A stretch of DNA of 64,000 nt from Gordionus sp. m RMFG-2023 (taxonomy: Eukaryota > Nematomorpha > Gordioida > Chordodea > Parachordodidae), in NCBI RefSeq assembly GCF_954871325.1, contig NC_088778.1:9953743-10017742 (forward strand), written 5' to 3'. Positions 37,738-48,282 of the stretch are shown here, in pieces. Position 1 is the stretch's first letter. Every line of letters starts with the position of its first letter. Below the pieces are notes generated by a model that saw only the letters and a list, made by a program, of their open reading frames with translations, made no database searches and was not told the DNA's origin. A program made the translations under genes and the position numbers.

Positions 37738-37935
37738 CCAGCAGGCCGACCCAGCAAACCAACCCAGCAGACCAACCCAGCAAACCAACCCAGCAAGCCA
37801 ACCCAGCAAGCCAACCCAGCAGGCTGGCCTAGCAAGACTCAGCAGGCCGACCCTACCAGCCAACCCAGCAGGTCGACCCAGCAAGCCAACCCAGCAGGCC
37901 GACCCAGCAAGCCGACCAGATGGGTCGGCTCATGA
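37738..37935. repeat. 13-bp GC-rich minisatellite
   Basis: About 14 tandem units of GCARRCCRACCCA (for example GCAAGCCAACCCA and GCAGGCCGACCCA). The composition is strikingly GC-rich against the AT-rich background. It lies just inside the hAT-like terminus that ends at 38058, so it is probably the element's subterminal repeat. Confidence 0.9.
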
Positions 37936-38058
37936 GACCCATTGGGTTGGGTCGGGTCTGATCTATGGCCAAATCGGTTGGCTTGGGTTTAGGGTCGTTT
38001 TTCGGCTCAAACCTTGTTGGGTTTTCGGCCAAGCCGACCCGGCAATTTAACAACACTA
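37738..38058 (-). mobile_element. 'TAGTGTTGTTAAA' hAT-like terminal fragment
   Basis: The right edge AATTTAACAACACTA is the complement of TAGTGTTGTTAAA. Inside are GGGTCGGC and GGGTTGGG words and then the 13-bp minisatellite. No left terminus was seen; the ~125-bp array abuts it. It may be a fragment, or the array may belong to the element. Confidence 0.5.
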
Positions 38059-38800
38059 TATATAATTCTCTATTATATACAGTTGTTTATAAAATATTAG
38101 ATAAAATTCCACTTTTATAGACGCATTTGACAGTTATAATATATTACAGCTCATATTATAATGAAATTTGCTAATAAATGCTTTTGATAATAAATATACT
38201 AACAATATGCTCTCAAGTATTTCCATCTATTTATACATAATTTTAAATTTAACATTTTATTATTCATACTACAATAGATGTAATAAATTTGATTTCTTTT
38301 CTACGTTAGGAAAGCTATTTTTTTCTTTTTCAAAAAACAGTTTTGAGTTAAATTTTTAATATAAGTATATTTTTACTACTATTATTTTAAGATATAATAT
38401 ACCAACTAGAGGTGGTGCTAAAATATATAAAATCTTAATTGTTTAATCATATCATTCTGTTCCTTATTTTATAGTTTCAAAATGTTTCATTTCTAATATG
38501 GCATCTTTGCCGTGTAAATAACTCAAGGCTTTAATATATTTCCACAATTATTTCTAAAGATTTTTTAGTGTTTTTATTTTATCAATTTATCCAACATAAT
38601 AAATTCTGATACTAGTTTACATCGTAGTGTCATGGCTATTACTGCAAATTAACCAGCATCTATTATTTGTGTTGCTAGCTATGTAATTTAAGTTTATTAC
38701 TACAACGGCTGAAAGCATAAGATTGCATATTTTAGATAAACAATAATGGCCAACGGTGTAGTCGTTTATATCAGTTAACAAATTTTTATAAAGTATAATA
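38059..38800. other. AT-rich stretch, no gene seen
   Basis: Contains only a short uncharacterised open stretch at 38168-38359, hydrophobic and Phe/Tyr/Leu-rich as expected from AT-rich DNA. Nothing supportable. Confidence 0.5.
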
Positions 38801-38804
38801 TATT

Positions 38805-38897
38805 AATGTAATTGGGGGTCATGGGGAGCGAAGCCCATCCCCCCATAAATTTTTTTTAGTTGAGCCCCGTGAGACTGTAAAAGCTAGCGACGGCCCT
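38805..38897 (-). mobile_element. hAT terminal fragment (CAGGGCCGTCG end)
   Basis: AATTGGGGGTCATGGGGAGC and GAAGCCCATCCCCCC are followed by GCTAGCGACGGCCCTG at the edge. This is the usual GC-rich subterminal hairpin plus terminus of TTF-type hATs, here lacking its other end. No coding. Confidence 0.5.
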
Positions 38898-38959
38898 GTA
38901 ATAAATACTTTGATCCTAATATTCGTTTCGTTAGGATCATAAGGATCTAACTTTAGAAG

Positions 38960-39281
38960 AAAAAAATAATTAAAATTTGATTTCTTCTGGATCCATAATA
39001 TCCAAAACTATTTCTTTTATCATATATCCATAAATGAATATTAACATGACTTACAAGATGTTCCAAGAAATTTACAAAAGAAAAACTTGATATCTAATAT
39101 TTTAACTGATAAGATGAAAAACCATTATAAAACTGTTATCAATTTAATATTGCATAAATTTTATTTTTATTAACAAATAAATTTATTAATATTTAAAGAA
39201 TAATTAAATTTAAAAACTCCTGATATGTGTTTTTGAAAAAGTGTACCCCCTCTGTAGCACGGCTCATTAACAACTCTGCCA
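38960..39281 (-). mobile_element. fragment of the BED-finger hAT family of 26429-28920
   Basis: Colinear with 28490-28920: GATTTCTTC, then TCCATAATATC, a CTTACAAGAT block, GTGTTTTTGAAAAA, and the terminus TTAACAACTCTG. It represents only the 5' flank of the minus-strand transposase and one end. The two copies are clearly diverged. Confidence 0.65.
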
Positions 39282-40412
39282 TGATTTAATTTGGAAATTT
39301 TATTAGTAATCTCCCAATAATTAGACTACAAACTTTATGGCAGCAAACTGCTCCTAATCCCTTCTCTCATGTAGACTGAGGCTCTTTTTAGGAAGGCAAC
39401 TTATCAGGGAATAATATATAATGAAATCAACGCTTATTATAGGGTGTTTTATAGACGTTGCATTTTAAGCAGAAAAGATACAAATCTTAGACTCTCTGTA
39501 ATTACTACATATCAACTCTTTAATTAGATATTATGTTAAATTTGATTACAATTATGTTCAAAATAATTTTGCATTCACACCAAAACATTTTATCAAAATA
39601 GGCAGCGTCTTGATGAAAAAAATAGCGGCGATACATATAGTCCCCCCAAATAGTTTTTACTCCTAAACGATAAAAAAAATATGGAGATAAATGTCCCTCC
39701 CACACACATGTAGACAATATTTCACATTAACTCCTCGTAAAAATAAGAAAATTTCTTTATCCCTCATCAAATTTATGAATTACCAGGTTTCATGTGTTAT
39801 TAGCTTGTCACAAATATCTATCAAGATCGTAAAATAATGTTTTAAACCTGGAAATGACACCTTAAAAGGCGATTAGCGATTAAAAATTTCATAATCTAAT
39901 TTTGGATGCAATATGGTTTAATAATACTAATAGATATTTATTCAAACTCAATATTTTAAGGTTGGATTAAATATTTTTGTATAAATTAAATACTGATGCC
40001 AAATTTTTACTCGTTTTAATCAAATATATCAAGATTATATATTTTATTTCAAATTATTAATTACGCTGCATTTTTAGTAAACGCGTTATCTTCAAGCGTT
40101 TAGTTATTACAGTTAATTCTGTTTTAAACTAATTTAAGATAAAGCTAAAGTAGAGAGAATTATTTTATATAATAGATAACAAAAATCATATATCTTTTTA
40201 TCGAATTCGCTATTATTTTTAAAATCGGATAGCATATTTTTATCAACGTATCACATGTTTTTAAAATTTTAGCTTAGCACCTCACGCTTCATATTTAAAA
40301 ATTTGTACCTTTATCTTGCAATAAAGTTGCGTTACAAAACACGTTTACTATAAATGTGGCCTTATGCTTTTTAATGATTGATGCGATCGTCTGTTTATTT
40401 AATTTTCTTAAT
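39282..40412. other. upstream region of the isochorismatase-like gene
   Basis: AT-rich. It holds a 65-codon minus-strand open stretch at 39520-39717 with unusual Trp/Cys/Tyr content that was not recognised and may be an orphan exon. No promoter element could be assigned with confidence. Confidence 0.4.
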
Positions 40413-41077
40413 ATGAAATCTTTGTTGCCTAAACTGTTAGTAAAGAACTCAGCGTTGTTTATTTGTGACTTGCAAGAAAAATTTAGAAGCACTATTCAAA
40501 ATTTTTCAGATGTTGTAATAAATTCAAAAAAATTAATAGATGTTGCTAAAATTTTACAAATTCCTATTATTGCTACTGAGCAATACCCAAAAGGTATAGG
40601 TTATGTATAAAATTATCAATGTTTTCAATTTTAGGCTTAGGTAAGACGGTTTCTGAAATTGACACAATGAATATGGCTTTATTTGAAAAGACACATTTTT
40701 CAATGTGTATAACATCACTTTTGGTACATATCAGAAAGATTGATATTCAAAACATAATTTTATGTGGAATAGAAACACATGTTTGTATTCAGCAAACATC
40801 ATTTGAGTTATTAGAAAATGGTTATGCAGTTTACTTAATTGCTGATGCAACATCTTCTAGAAGTTTATTAGACAGGTATGAATAAGTACTTAAAATTATC
40901 TTTGATAATTTTATTTCAAGAAAAATAGCATTAAAATTAATGTCATCTTGTCAAGTAAAAATAACAACTGTTGAAAGTATCATTTTAACATTATTAAAGG
41001 ATTCAGCTAATCCTAACTTTAAGATAATACAAAAACTTCTAATGAAGTCAAGTGAAAATCTTGATTTCTTATACTAG
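40413..41077 (+). CDS. isochorismatase-domain protein (ISOC1/ISOC2-like), three exons
   Basis: Exons 40413-40599, 40635-40875 and 40921-41077 join through GT-AG introns of only 35 and 45 bp, giving 194 residues, close to animal ISOC2 (about 205). The fold signatures are in order: ALFICDLQEKF with catalytic Asp19; IPIIATEQYPKGIG; LFEKTH with Lys81; and IILCGIETHVCIQQT with the nucleophile Cys113. The C-terminus (ITTVESIILTLLKDSANPNF, then KIIQKLL) matches the ISOC-specific tail rather than bacterial isochorismatases. The Asp-Lys-Cys triad is intact, so a cysteine hydrolase activity is expected; the physiological substrate of this family is unclear. The start codon gives the normal short N-terminus before strand 1. 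A zinc-finger gene converges on it, 132 bp away. No disabling change was seen. Confidence 0.92.
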
Positions 41078-41080
41078 TTT

Positions 41081-41155
41081 ATTATTCTATCACATTATAT
41101 CAGAAAATGTTTTTAAATATTATTCTATCACATTATATCAGAAAATGTTTTAAAT
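41081..41155. repeat. 38-bp tandem duplication between convergent genes
   Basis: ATTATTCTATCACATTATAT begins at 41081 and again at 41119, each followed by CAGAAAATG and a T run. It lies just after the ISOC-like stop codon and before the stop of the minus-strand gene, so it probably sits in the shared 3' untranslated region. Confidence 0.9.
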
Positions 41156-41209
41156 AAATATCAATATAGACTAATTTTGTAACCAAATTGAAAATAATAA
41201 AACTAATTG

Positions 41210-42871
41210 TTATGACAAAATATCAGTTAATAATTTTTCATTACCATCTAAGTATAAATTATAAAAATAATTGTAGTTTTCAGAATCACTAAATGCTCCT
41301 GTTATATCATCTTCATCTGCAATCATTGATTTGCCATTAAAATCATTGGTTAAACTATTCAAATTGTCACTAAAGTTCCAAAGACTTATATTATCATCAT
41401 CATCCAAATTCAAATTACTATATGGTGACAAGGTTAAATTTATAAAATTAATATAATCTTCATTATGCATGGAGTTGTATTTAATTTGATCATCCAATTT
41501 ATTTGAACTTTTTAATTGTAAATCAAATTCACTGTTAGAAATTTCATCAATCAAATATAATTCATCTAAATGATTATAATACATGTTACTCTGATTTTTG
41601 CATTCATTGTTATCATTTTTTTGCCTGAAACAAATATCTTGAACATTTTGTTTTTCTGCATTATTTGTGTATAATAATTCTTTATTGAAAGTAATGGGCA
41701 ATAATTTATTTTCCATATTTATTTGTGGTGTCGATTTTATATGTTTAATCATATTTTCCTTATCATATTTTGTTAAACTTTGATCTATAGTAAATTCAAA
41801 TTTCATTTTGATCTTATTAATATTCATCAATTCAACCAAATCATGTTTAGATAATATTAATCCATCCTTAAAAATTTTGTTTTTACACAAGTTAAAATCC
41901 ACATTTTTAAGATATATTCCATTTTCATCATCAATATTGTTTCTTTTTTGTTTTCCATTAAAGGCCTTAAAAACCAATTGTTTTGATAATTTATGATTGT
42001 GATTATATCTTAAATCAACTATACAGGGGAATCTAGGCAAATGTATATCTTTTGACCTAAACAAAGTAATATGAAATTTTTATATATATATAAAATATAT
42101 ATTTATGTTTTCATGGGTTTGACTTTATTATACATTCACAAATATTTGTTCAACATTGAAAAAAATAGAAATATGTTCTATGACATTAAAACATAAGTTA
42201 AAAATTTCACAAGTAAAATTTAAAGATCCCCTAAAATAAACAAATTCTTACAAATAAAACCCTATCTCATGCACCTTTTTGAATATTGTTTTAATTTATT
42301 TCTTATAAATGATAGATTTTCACAATTTATATTTTTCATATTTTTATTTACTTAAAATGAGAATGTATAACTTAGTCATATCCATTTAAACATTATAAAA
42401 TGGTTTAAAAAAATAATGTAACCTGCTTTTTCTGCCTAATAAAGTTCTTTTAAGAGTTAAACACATGCTAACTGGACAATCAGTATTTTTGGTAAAGCCA
42501 TGGCTTTTATTAGGCCTTAGTTTATGTTGACATCTAAAAAGTATCTATTATAATAATTGCAGAAATGATATAATTATTTAAATAACTTTCATGTCATTTT
42601 TTAAGCCACTATCTGGAAAAGTCTTTAAAATTCTAAATATACTTTGGGATGACTTTTCTAGATCATTTTTCCAAATTAAAGCCATTTCCTTCGTATGTAT
42701 GGCAATCCTAAATATAGATTTAAATTGTTTTTCTTCCAATAATTCAAATGAGCACACATGATAATCATAATTTCTAGGTAAAATATCCTAAAAAAATAAA
42801 TTAGTAAATAAAACTTTATTTACTTTGAGAAGATCTACCATACCACTATCTAATTCTTGTAAACATTGCAT
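41210..42871 (-). CDS. zinc-finger protein (CxH...C...HxH module) with acidic Asn/Asp-rich tail, four exons
   Basis: Minus-strand exons 42871-42824, 42787-42587, 42544-42423 and 42056-41210 join in phase through introns of 36, 42 and 366 bp, giving about 405 residues. Residues 17-83 form a conserved-looking N-terminal region (YDYHVCSFELLEEKQFKSIF). Then comes a candidate metal-binding module: CQHK (Cys88, His90), KNTDCPVSMC (Cys106, Cys111), a basic SRSKDIHLPRFPC, and HNH (His143, His145). The layout recalls FLYWCH/GCM/WRKY-like DNA-binding fingers found in many uncharacterised invertebrate proteins. The last ~250 residues are polar, rich in Asn, Asp and Ser with acidic clusters (NLDDDDNISLWNFSDNL), like an activation region. 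A nuclear DNA-binding role is inferred. The start at 42871 is the first ATG of the first exon found; further 5' exons are possible. Confidence 0.75.
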
Positions 42872-43309
42872 ACTTATGTACTATATTACTTTGTGCCTAA
42901 AATGCACATTAAAATAAACATTTACATTTTCTAATCATTACCTACCACTTGAGTTCAAAGAACTCAAATAAAGTAGTTAAAACACTTTTATAGATAATAA
43001 GAGGTGTATTTGATTTTCATAAAAGTTTTTAAGAAGGAAATATGGTGCCATTATAATTTGGAATAGAATGTCAAAAATAAAACTTTGTAATGGCTCAAAA
43101 AGTAAATTAAGAATTTTATTTACACGAGGAATAATTGTCAATAATATTAATGTCGAAAATACAATACTCCAGGTGCCATTATGCTCTATTAAATATAAAA
43201 TTGAATATTTTGGTATAATAATTTTTCATATCATTTTATGCTGAAAATAAAACAAAACAAATTCTAATTTATAAGTAATAAAAATTTTTAACGTTAATAT
43301 TTTATTTAA
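42872..43309. other. 5' flank of the zinc-finger gene
   Basis: AT-rich DNA without an ORF. It should contain the minus-strand gene's promoter, but no defined element was recognised. The LINE inserted at its far side. Confidence 0.4.
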
Positions 43310-43318
43310 TACATGAAT

Positions 43319-45218
43319 TTTTTTTTTTTTCTCTTTAGCTTTCACCTTTTCTGGTGGTAAGCTCCTTCAACATCTCTCTCCACTTTATGTTATTCGTACA
43401 ATCTCTTTTATCTATTTTATACTTCTTTATATTGGCTCTAACTTTATGGCCCCATTGAAGTTTTGGCCTTCCTCTTTTACGTTTGCCCATCACTTCCAAT
43501 CTTTCAACTTTATTTCCTATGTAGTTCATAGGCCTTCTCATTGTGTGCCCATACCACCTAAGTCTGTTTACCATTAACTTAGTCTTAATGGGCACTACCT
43601 TTAAACTATTTAGTATTCTTGTACTGCGCACCTTATCCTTTCTTGTTACCCCAGCAATCATCCTCAGCATTCTCATCTCCATAGTTTGTAGACTTCTCTC
43701 GTCTGAATCTTTGGTTGGCCATGTTTCCGAACTATATAGAATAGTTGGTTGTACTATGGAACTGTAAATTTTTCCCTTTAATTTGTGTGGGATTCTTTTG
43801 TCAAATAGCACTCCAGATAAAGATCTCCACTTTAACCACCCTTGATTAATCTTATTCTTTATCTCTTTTTCTATTGTGCCGTTTGTTTGTATAGTGGAGT
43901 CCAAATATTTGCAGCTTTCAATTGCGGATATCTGCCAATCATTTATATCAATACTCTCCGTTTCATCTCCTCCTATCACCATATACTCCGTCTTTTCTCT
44001 ATTTACTTTTAATCCGTGCGTTTCTAGGATATTTATCCAATTCACTAACCTTTCTTTCATTTCATCCTTGGATTCGGCAAGTATCACAATATCATCTGCA
44101 AATATCATATTCCACGGGACTGTTTGAGGTATAAACTGTGCTAATACATCTATTACTGTAATGAAGAGAAGTGGGCTGAGAGCCGACCCTTGATGAACTC
44201 CTTCGGCTATTGTGAAGCCTGCTGAAGTACCTGTTGTGCTACGGACCATTGTTGTATGTCCCATATACATATCCTCTATTATTCTTATATATTTTTCGGG
44301 AACTTTTTTGTGGCGTAGCGCCCACCAGATAAGTTTTCTTGGGATTCTATCGAAGGCCTTTTCTAGATCGAGAAAGACCATGTGTAGCTTTTTGTTCTTT
44401 TCCCTGTATTTTTCACTCATTTGCCTAATTGCATGGATAGCATCGGTTGTTGATCTTCCAGGCATAAAGCCAAACTGTGTCTCTCCTATTTCGATTATAT
44501 CTCTTAATCTTTTTTCTATTATTTTTTTGTATAGTTTTAGACAGTGTGACATTAGTTTTATGCCCCTGTAATTTTGACAATTGTGTGGATCCCCTTTATT
44601 TTTGAAGATAGGAACTAGATAGCTCTGCCTCCATTTTTGGGGGACCTCTTCATTTCCAAGTATTTTATTGTACAGATTTGTGAGGAGATGTATTCCATCA
44701 TCTCCTAGTGCTTTAAGGCTTTCTATTGGAATATCGTCTGGACCCCTAGCTTTGTTGTTTTTCATATGCTTGAGGCATGTGATTATTTCTTGTTCTGTTA
44801 TAGGTTGTACAAGGTTTTGACAAGGGGAGTGTTCGTCGAGATGCAATATGTGGGAATTAAAGTTGAGAAGCTCCTGAAAATATTCTTTCCATCTATTCAT
44901 TATTTCTTTCTCCTTTATTATCAATTTCCCATCTTTATTTTTGATTACTTTCGGAGCTCCGTTTATTTCCCTAGAGTTCTTTTCTCGCTGTTTGGCTAAT
45001 CTGTATATTTTATTTTGCCCTTCTTTGGTATGTAGATCTTCGTACATGTCATCGTATGCCATAGATTTGGCCCTAGCCACCGCCTTTGTAGCTAATCTCT
45101 TGGATTTTTTGTATCTTGACTTGTCATCTGCATTTTTGGATTTGTACCATATTTTATAAAGGGCTTTTTTCTCCTGTATAGTGATTTGTACCTCTTGATT
45201 CCACCACCATAGTTCTTT
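43319..45218 (-). mobile_element. 5'-truncated RTE-like LINE with target duplication
   Basis: TACATGAAT flanks the element at 43310-43318 and 45219-45227. A poly-A tail (poly-T on the plus strand, 43319-43332) lies a few bases after the stop codon on the minus strand, leaving almost no 3' UTR. The 5' end cuts into the protein before the RT domain, so the endonuclease is absent, as in ordinary dead-on-arrival LINE copies. The intact frame and clear TSD suggest a recent insertion. Confidence 0.9.
43335..45218 (-). CDS. reverse transcriptase of an RTE-like LINE, N-terminally truncated, frame open
   Basis: The minus-strand frame is open from the element's 5' edge (near 45218; KELWWWNQEVQ) to a TAA at 43335, about 627 codons. 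Numbering from residue 1 at 45080, the order is: RLAKQREKNSREI linker; ITCLKHMKNNKARGPDDIP (fingers); YRGIKLMSHCLKLYKKIIE; FLDLEKAFDRIPR with catalytic Asp238; GVHQGSALSPLLF; and MIFADDIVILAE with Asp329 and Asp330. A thumb region follows, then the RTE-style C-terminus RLRWYGHTMRRPMNYIGNKV and GKRKRGRPKLQW. All three palm aspartates are present. The apurinic-type endonuclease is missing through 5' truncation, so the copy cannot be autonomous. Absence of stops over 1.9 kb indicates youth. Confidence 0.92.
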   Translation of the reverse strand, partial: KELWWWNQEVQITIQEKKALYKIWYKSKNADDKSRYKKSKRLATKAVARAKSMAYDDMYEDLHTKEGQNKIYRLAKQREKNSREINGAPKVIKNKDGKLIIKEKEIMNRWKEYFQELLNFNSHILHLDEHSPCQNLVQPITEQEIITCLKHMKNNKARGPDDIPIESLKALGDDGIHLLTNLYNKILGNEEVPQKWRQSYLVPIFKNKGDPHNCQNYRGIKLMSHCLKLYKKIIEKRLRDIIEIGETQFGFMPGRSTTDAIHAIRQMSEKYREKNKKLHMVFLDLEKAFDRIPRKLIWWALRHKKVPEKYIRIIEDMYMGHTTMVRSTTGTSAGFTIAEGVHQGSALSPLLFITVIDVLAQFIPQTVPWNMIFADDIVILAESKDEMKERLVNWINILETHGLKVNREKTEYMVIGGDETESIDINDWQISAIESCKYLDSTIQTNGTIEKEIKNKINQGWLKWRSLSGVLFDKRIPHKLKGKIYSSIVQPTILYSSETWPTKDSDERSLQTMEMRMLRMIAGVTRKDKVRSTRILNSLKVVPIKTKLMVNRLRWYGHTMRRPMNYIGNKVERLEVMGKRKRGRPKLQWGHKVRANIKKYKIDKRDCTNNIKWREMLKELTTRKGES

Positions 45219-45227
45219 TACATGAAT

Positions 45228-45720
45228 ATGATATATATATTTTAAAATCGATCACCATATATCTGTCTAGGATTCATAAAATAATAGAGTCATGCAGAGT
45301 GCCTAGGGCCTGTAATAAGGAAGATATCCTAACAGCACATTGTTACTTCTATTATCACTTGCTGATTTATGGAAACGGGCTAGCTCTTATTTTTATAATT
45401 TTCCGTTATTAAACATTTTGATAATTTTTTTAAAACACAATAAAATACTAATATAGTCACTTTTATTAGCAAAAGATATTATTTTATTATGGTAAAAAAA
45501 TTTAGTTTATCAGAAATAATCAAGTTTTACAAATAATGCCTATCTATGTATATATACTAGCGTATGTTAGTTATAATTGAGAAAAACAATTTAGATCATT
45601 CAATTTAAGTTAAGTGTGTAATTTGAATGATTTAATTTTATTTACATTTTTCTATTATACCATTTGTATTTTTTGGCCTATGAGTGACCAAGTAATCCAT
45701 ATCAAAAAATATCAGGGTGC
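45228..45720. other. AT-rich stretch, no gene seen
   Basis: A slightly GC-richer patch at 45285-45390 has no partner or ORF. Nothing supportable. Confidence 0.5.
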
Positions 45721-45732
45721 TCAAATGCAACT

Positions 45733-45960
45733 TTATTTTGTTGGTGCCAGAGTACCATCGAGATTCATCCTAGTCACGCAATTTGGTAGTTTAGACAGAG
45801 TCCGGTAAAAATCACTAATAACTGCAGAATCTAGAAGGATAAAGAAATAAATGTGATTGGCCCAGTTAACGCTAGCATCTAACATCGGGGGAATCAAGAA
45901 GGATAGAAAAGTGCAATTAACTAAATAACAAGATTTTAATTTCAATTGTTTGTCCGCCAA
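45733..45960 (-). mobile_element. possible small gag-like fossil fragment (LTR kin)
   Basis: A 75-codon minus-strand stretch with balanced composition. Its spacing of Pro-Pro, a WANH-like aromatic block, and a following SDFYRTLSKLP segment recalls the start of Ty3/Gypsy gag proteins. It is isolated: no LTR, pol or further gag is seen near it. It is old and broken. The assignment rests on pattern only and chance is possible. Confidence 0.25.
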
Positions 45961-46784
45961 TCGACATTTTCCGTTTAAACCTGAAATTTTTATGATTATT
46001 GAGTTATAAAATTAAGGTCGTTTAATTAACCGAGAGATTCTTTTTTTATCCTATAAACAGTAGACAAATCCTTTTAATACAATTATAGCTCCCACTTGAG
46101 AATCCAGCTCTAAAATAGTAGACTCATAGGTTTGTTTTTGCTGTAATAACTTTACCAATTTATAGTTTCCGATGTAGTTTCCATTTTTTAACATATATAT
46201 TATTTGATAAAATAATATATTTTAAGAGGTGTATTAATTTCGAAAGAGGTGAATGATTATATTTATTACATTTTAAAGAAATCATAAAAATAAATTTTTT
46301 TGTGAATTATGTTTTAATTTATTTATAAAAAGAAGAAAAAAATAATATCAACGCAAATTAATTATAGGATATTTGTCATCAGCGTTCATACTCCTAAATT
46401 TAAAATGAAATAATATCTCGCTTCTTCTATTAAATTTACTATGGAGCGTTTTAGCCAACCTGAAAACTATGGAGGAAGCGTCAAGGCTAAAAAATTTTAT
46501 TTTTTTGCATTTATCCATTTTTTTCATTTATAAGAATAAATTTAATTAAGATATAAACCAATTTTATATCCTTATTAATTATTTTCTCTGTATAATAGTT
46601 AAATTTATTGTATAATTATGCAATTATTATTATTATATTTTTTTCAAATGATCAAAATTTTTTATTTGCAATTTATGTCTAATCAACATTTTTATTGCCA
46701 GTCCTTATTCTGCTATCGTATTCATATTTTTCTCTAAAATACGTAAAATTTGACCTGATATGAATTATCCTATCCACACCCGGT
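45961..46784. other. AT-rich stretch, no gene seen
   Basis: A 30-codon open stretch from the ATG at 46441 (MERFSQPENYGGSVKAKKF) is the only protein-like piece and is too short to support. No RNA gene or repeat recognised. Confidence 0.45.
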
Positions 46785-47139
46785 ATTTTTTTGTACTCAA
46801 CCCATTACATGTACATCCTAAAGGTTTGCAATAAGCGAGTTTTAACCTAAACACTAGCATCTGCCCGCCCAATGTTTGAAAATTATTTAATGATTGGTTT
46901 GGCTTTTTATTTCTATTTTAATGTATTTTTGCTTATTAAAAATATTTTTTTAATAAATAGAATCTATTTTTCTTATTTCGCCCAAAAAATATTTAAAATT
47001 TACCCGCCCTTTTCCCGTCTATTGTTTTAAAAGTATTTTATAACCCCGCTCCCACCCAATGTTTATTTTTAGAAAACCAGCCACCGGCCAGTATAATGGG
47101 TGGGATGGGCTAATCCCCCACCCATCACAGACCTCTAGT
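46785..47139. mobile_element. possible hAT-like MITE remnant
   Basis: Both sides carry C-rich words (TGCCCGCCCAATG on the left; CCCCGCTCCCACCCAATG on the right), and the right edge ATCACAGACCTCTAG looks like a worn CAGAGGTCTG terminus. No clean left end or target duplication, so weak. Confidence 0.3.
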
Positions 47140-48282
47140 ATAGCCTCTATCAGAACAATATTTGGCATGGTTTTATATACCTATGTAATCCTATTTTAAT
47201 AAATAACTTTCGTTATTTCTATATTTATCATTTTTTATGTAAAGTGTGGAGTCATTTTTTATGATAAATTGCAAAGTCATTTTTTTTTGTGATGAAATTT
47301 TTTTGATTTTTTTTTACGCAATCATTCTTTTAATATATTATTATTTAAAAGGGATGTATTTATTTTTCGATTAATGATTTATTTAATAAATATATATTTA
47401 TTTTTATAATGAATATAAAAAGGAAAAAAAATGAAATAAAATCATAATATTTGTCCTCGAATTTTTCATATAAATTTATTATTTGTAGTTACAAGGTTGT
47501 TGTAGAATTTTTGGGCTGTTGAAAAGCAAACAATTAAAAGGTGAAAGAAAAATACAAAGGAATTAATATTTTTTTAAAATATATCAATAAGGTAAAAACC
47601 AATATTCTTTTTGATTAAAATTTAACATTTTATTATACATATTAATTATAATTTTTGGATTTAAAAATTTCAATACTCAATCTTGCTCAATTTTTCTTAA
47701 TCCTACTTATTCCTAAGCTTGTCCCAATCTTTATCTTTCCCTTTTACTTTTATAATCTCTATTTGACATGGCATTGGCCTGGTTTTGTATAATTTAAATA
47801 TACTTTTATATTTAATCATTCCTCATATAAATATTTAATGATGCATTTCTTGAGAATCCTATTAATTATTTCTCTAAAATTTCTCAGTATAATCGATTCT
47901 TATATTTCAAAATATGCACTACTTTCTTTAATCATATGTGATACTCTACAATCTAAGTAAGCCTTTACATTTAGACCTTTAATCCTCATGATGCATATTT
48001 AATAAATCAATACATTTCTCAAATATTAAATATTTTCCTTAAATTTCTCAGCCAGTCATATTGTTGCAGTTTGAACGATTCAACCTTCTTTTTAAGCATA
48101 ATAAGTTGTATTTAAACGTTATAGAGTATTTTATCTAAACCCATATATCTCCTGAGATTAAGTACATGCACAGTCTTTATATTATACAGCATGTTTCTTG
48201 AGTTAACTCTCTCAATTACAATAACAAGTTCTACTCTAAACGATATATAACCGGAGTATGAGCATTGTGTATTCTCCTAACT
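47140..48282. other. AT-rich stretch, no gene seen
   Basis: Low-complexity DNA without TIRs, ORFs or RNA genes that could be supported. Confidence 0.5.

Noticed and set aside
37853-38056. Minus-strand frame rich in Gly/Trp/Pro
   Set aside because: Created by the GC minisatellite and transposon terminus; no start context or homology.
43543-45159. Several plus-strand open frames opposite the RTE LINE (e.g. 44212-44571)
   Set aside because: They are antisense shadows of the intact minus-strand reverse transcriptase frame and resemble no protein.
46441-46530. Short open segment MERFSQPENYGGSVKAKKF
   Set aside because: Only 30 codons, no splice partner and no recognised family.
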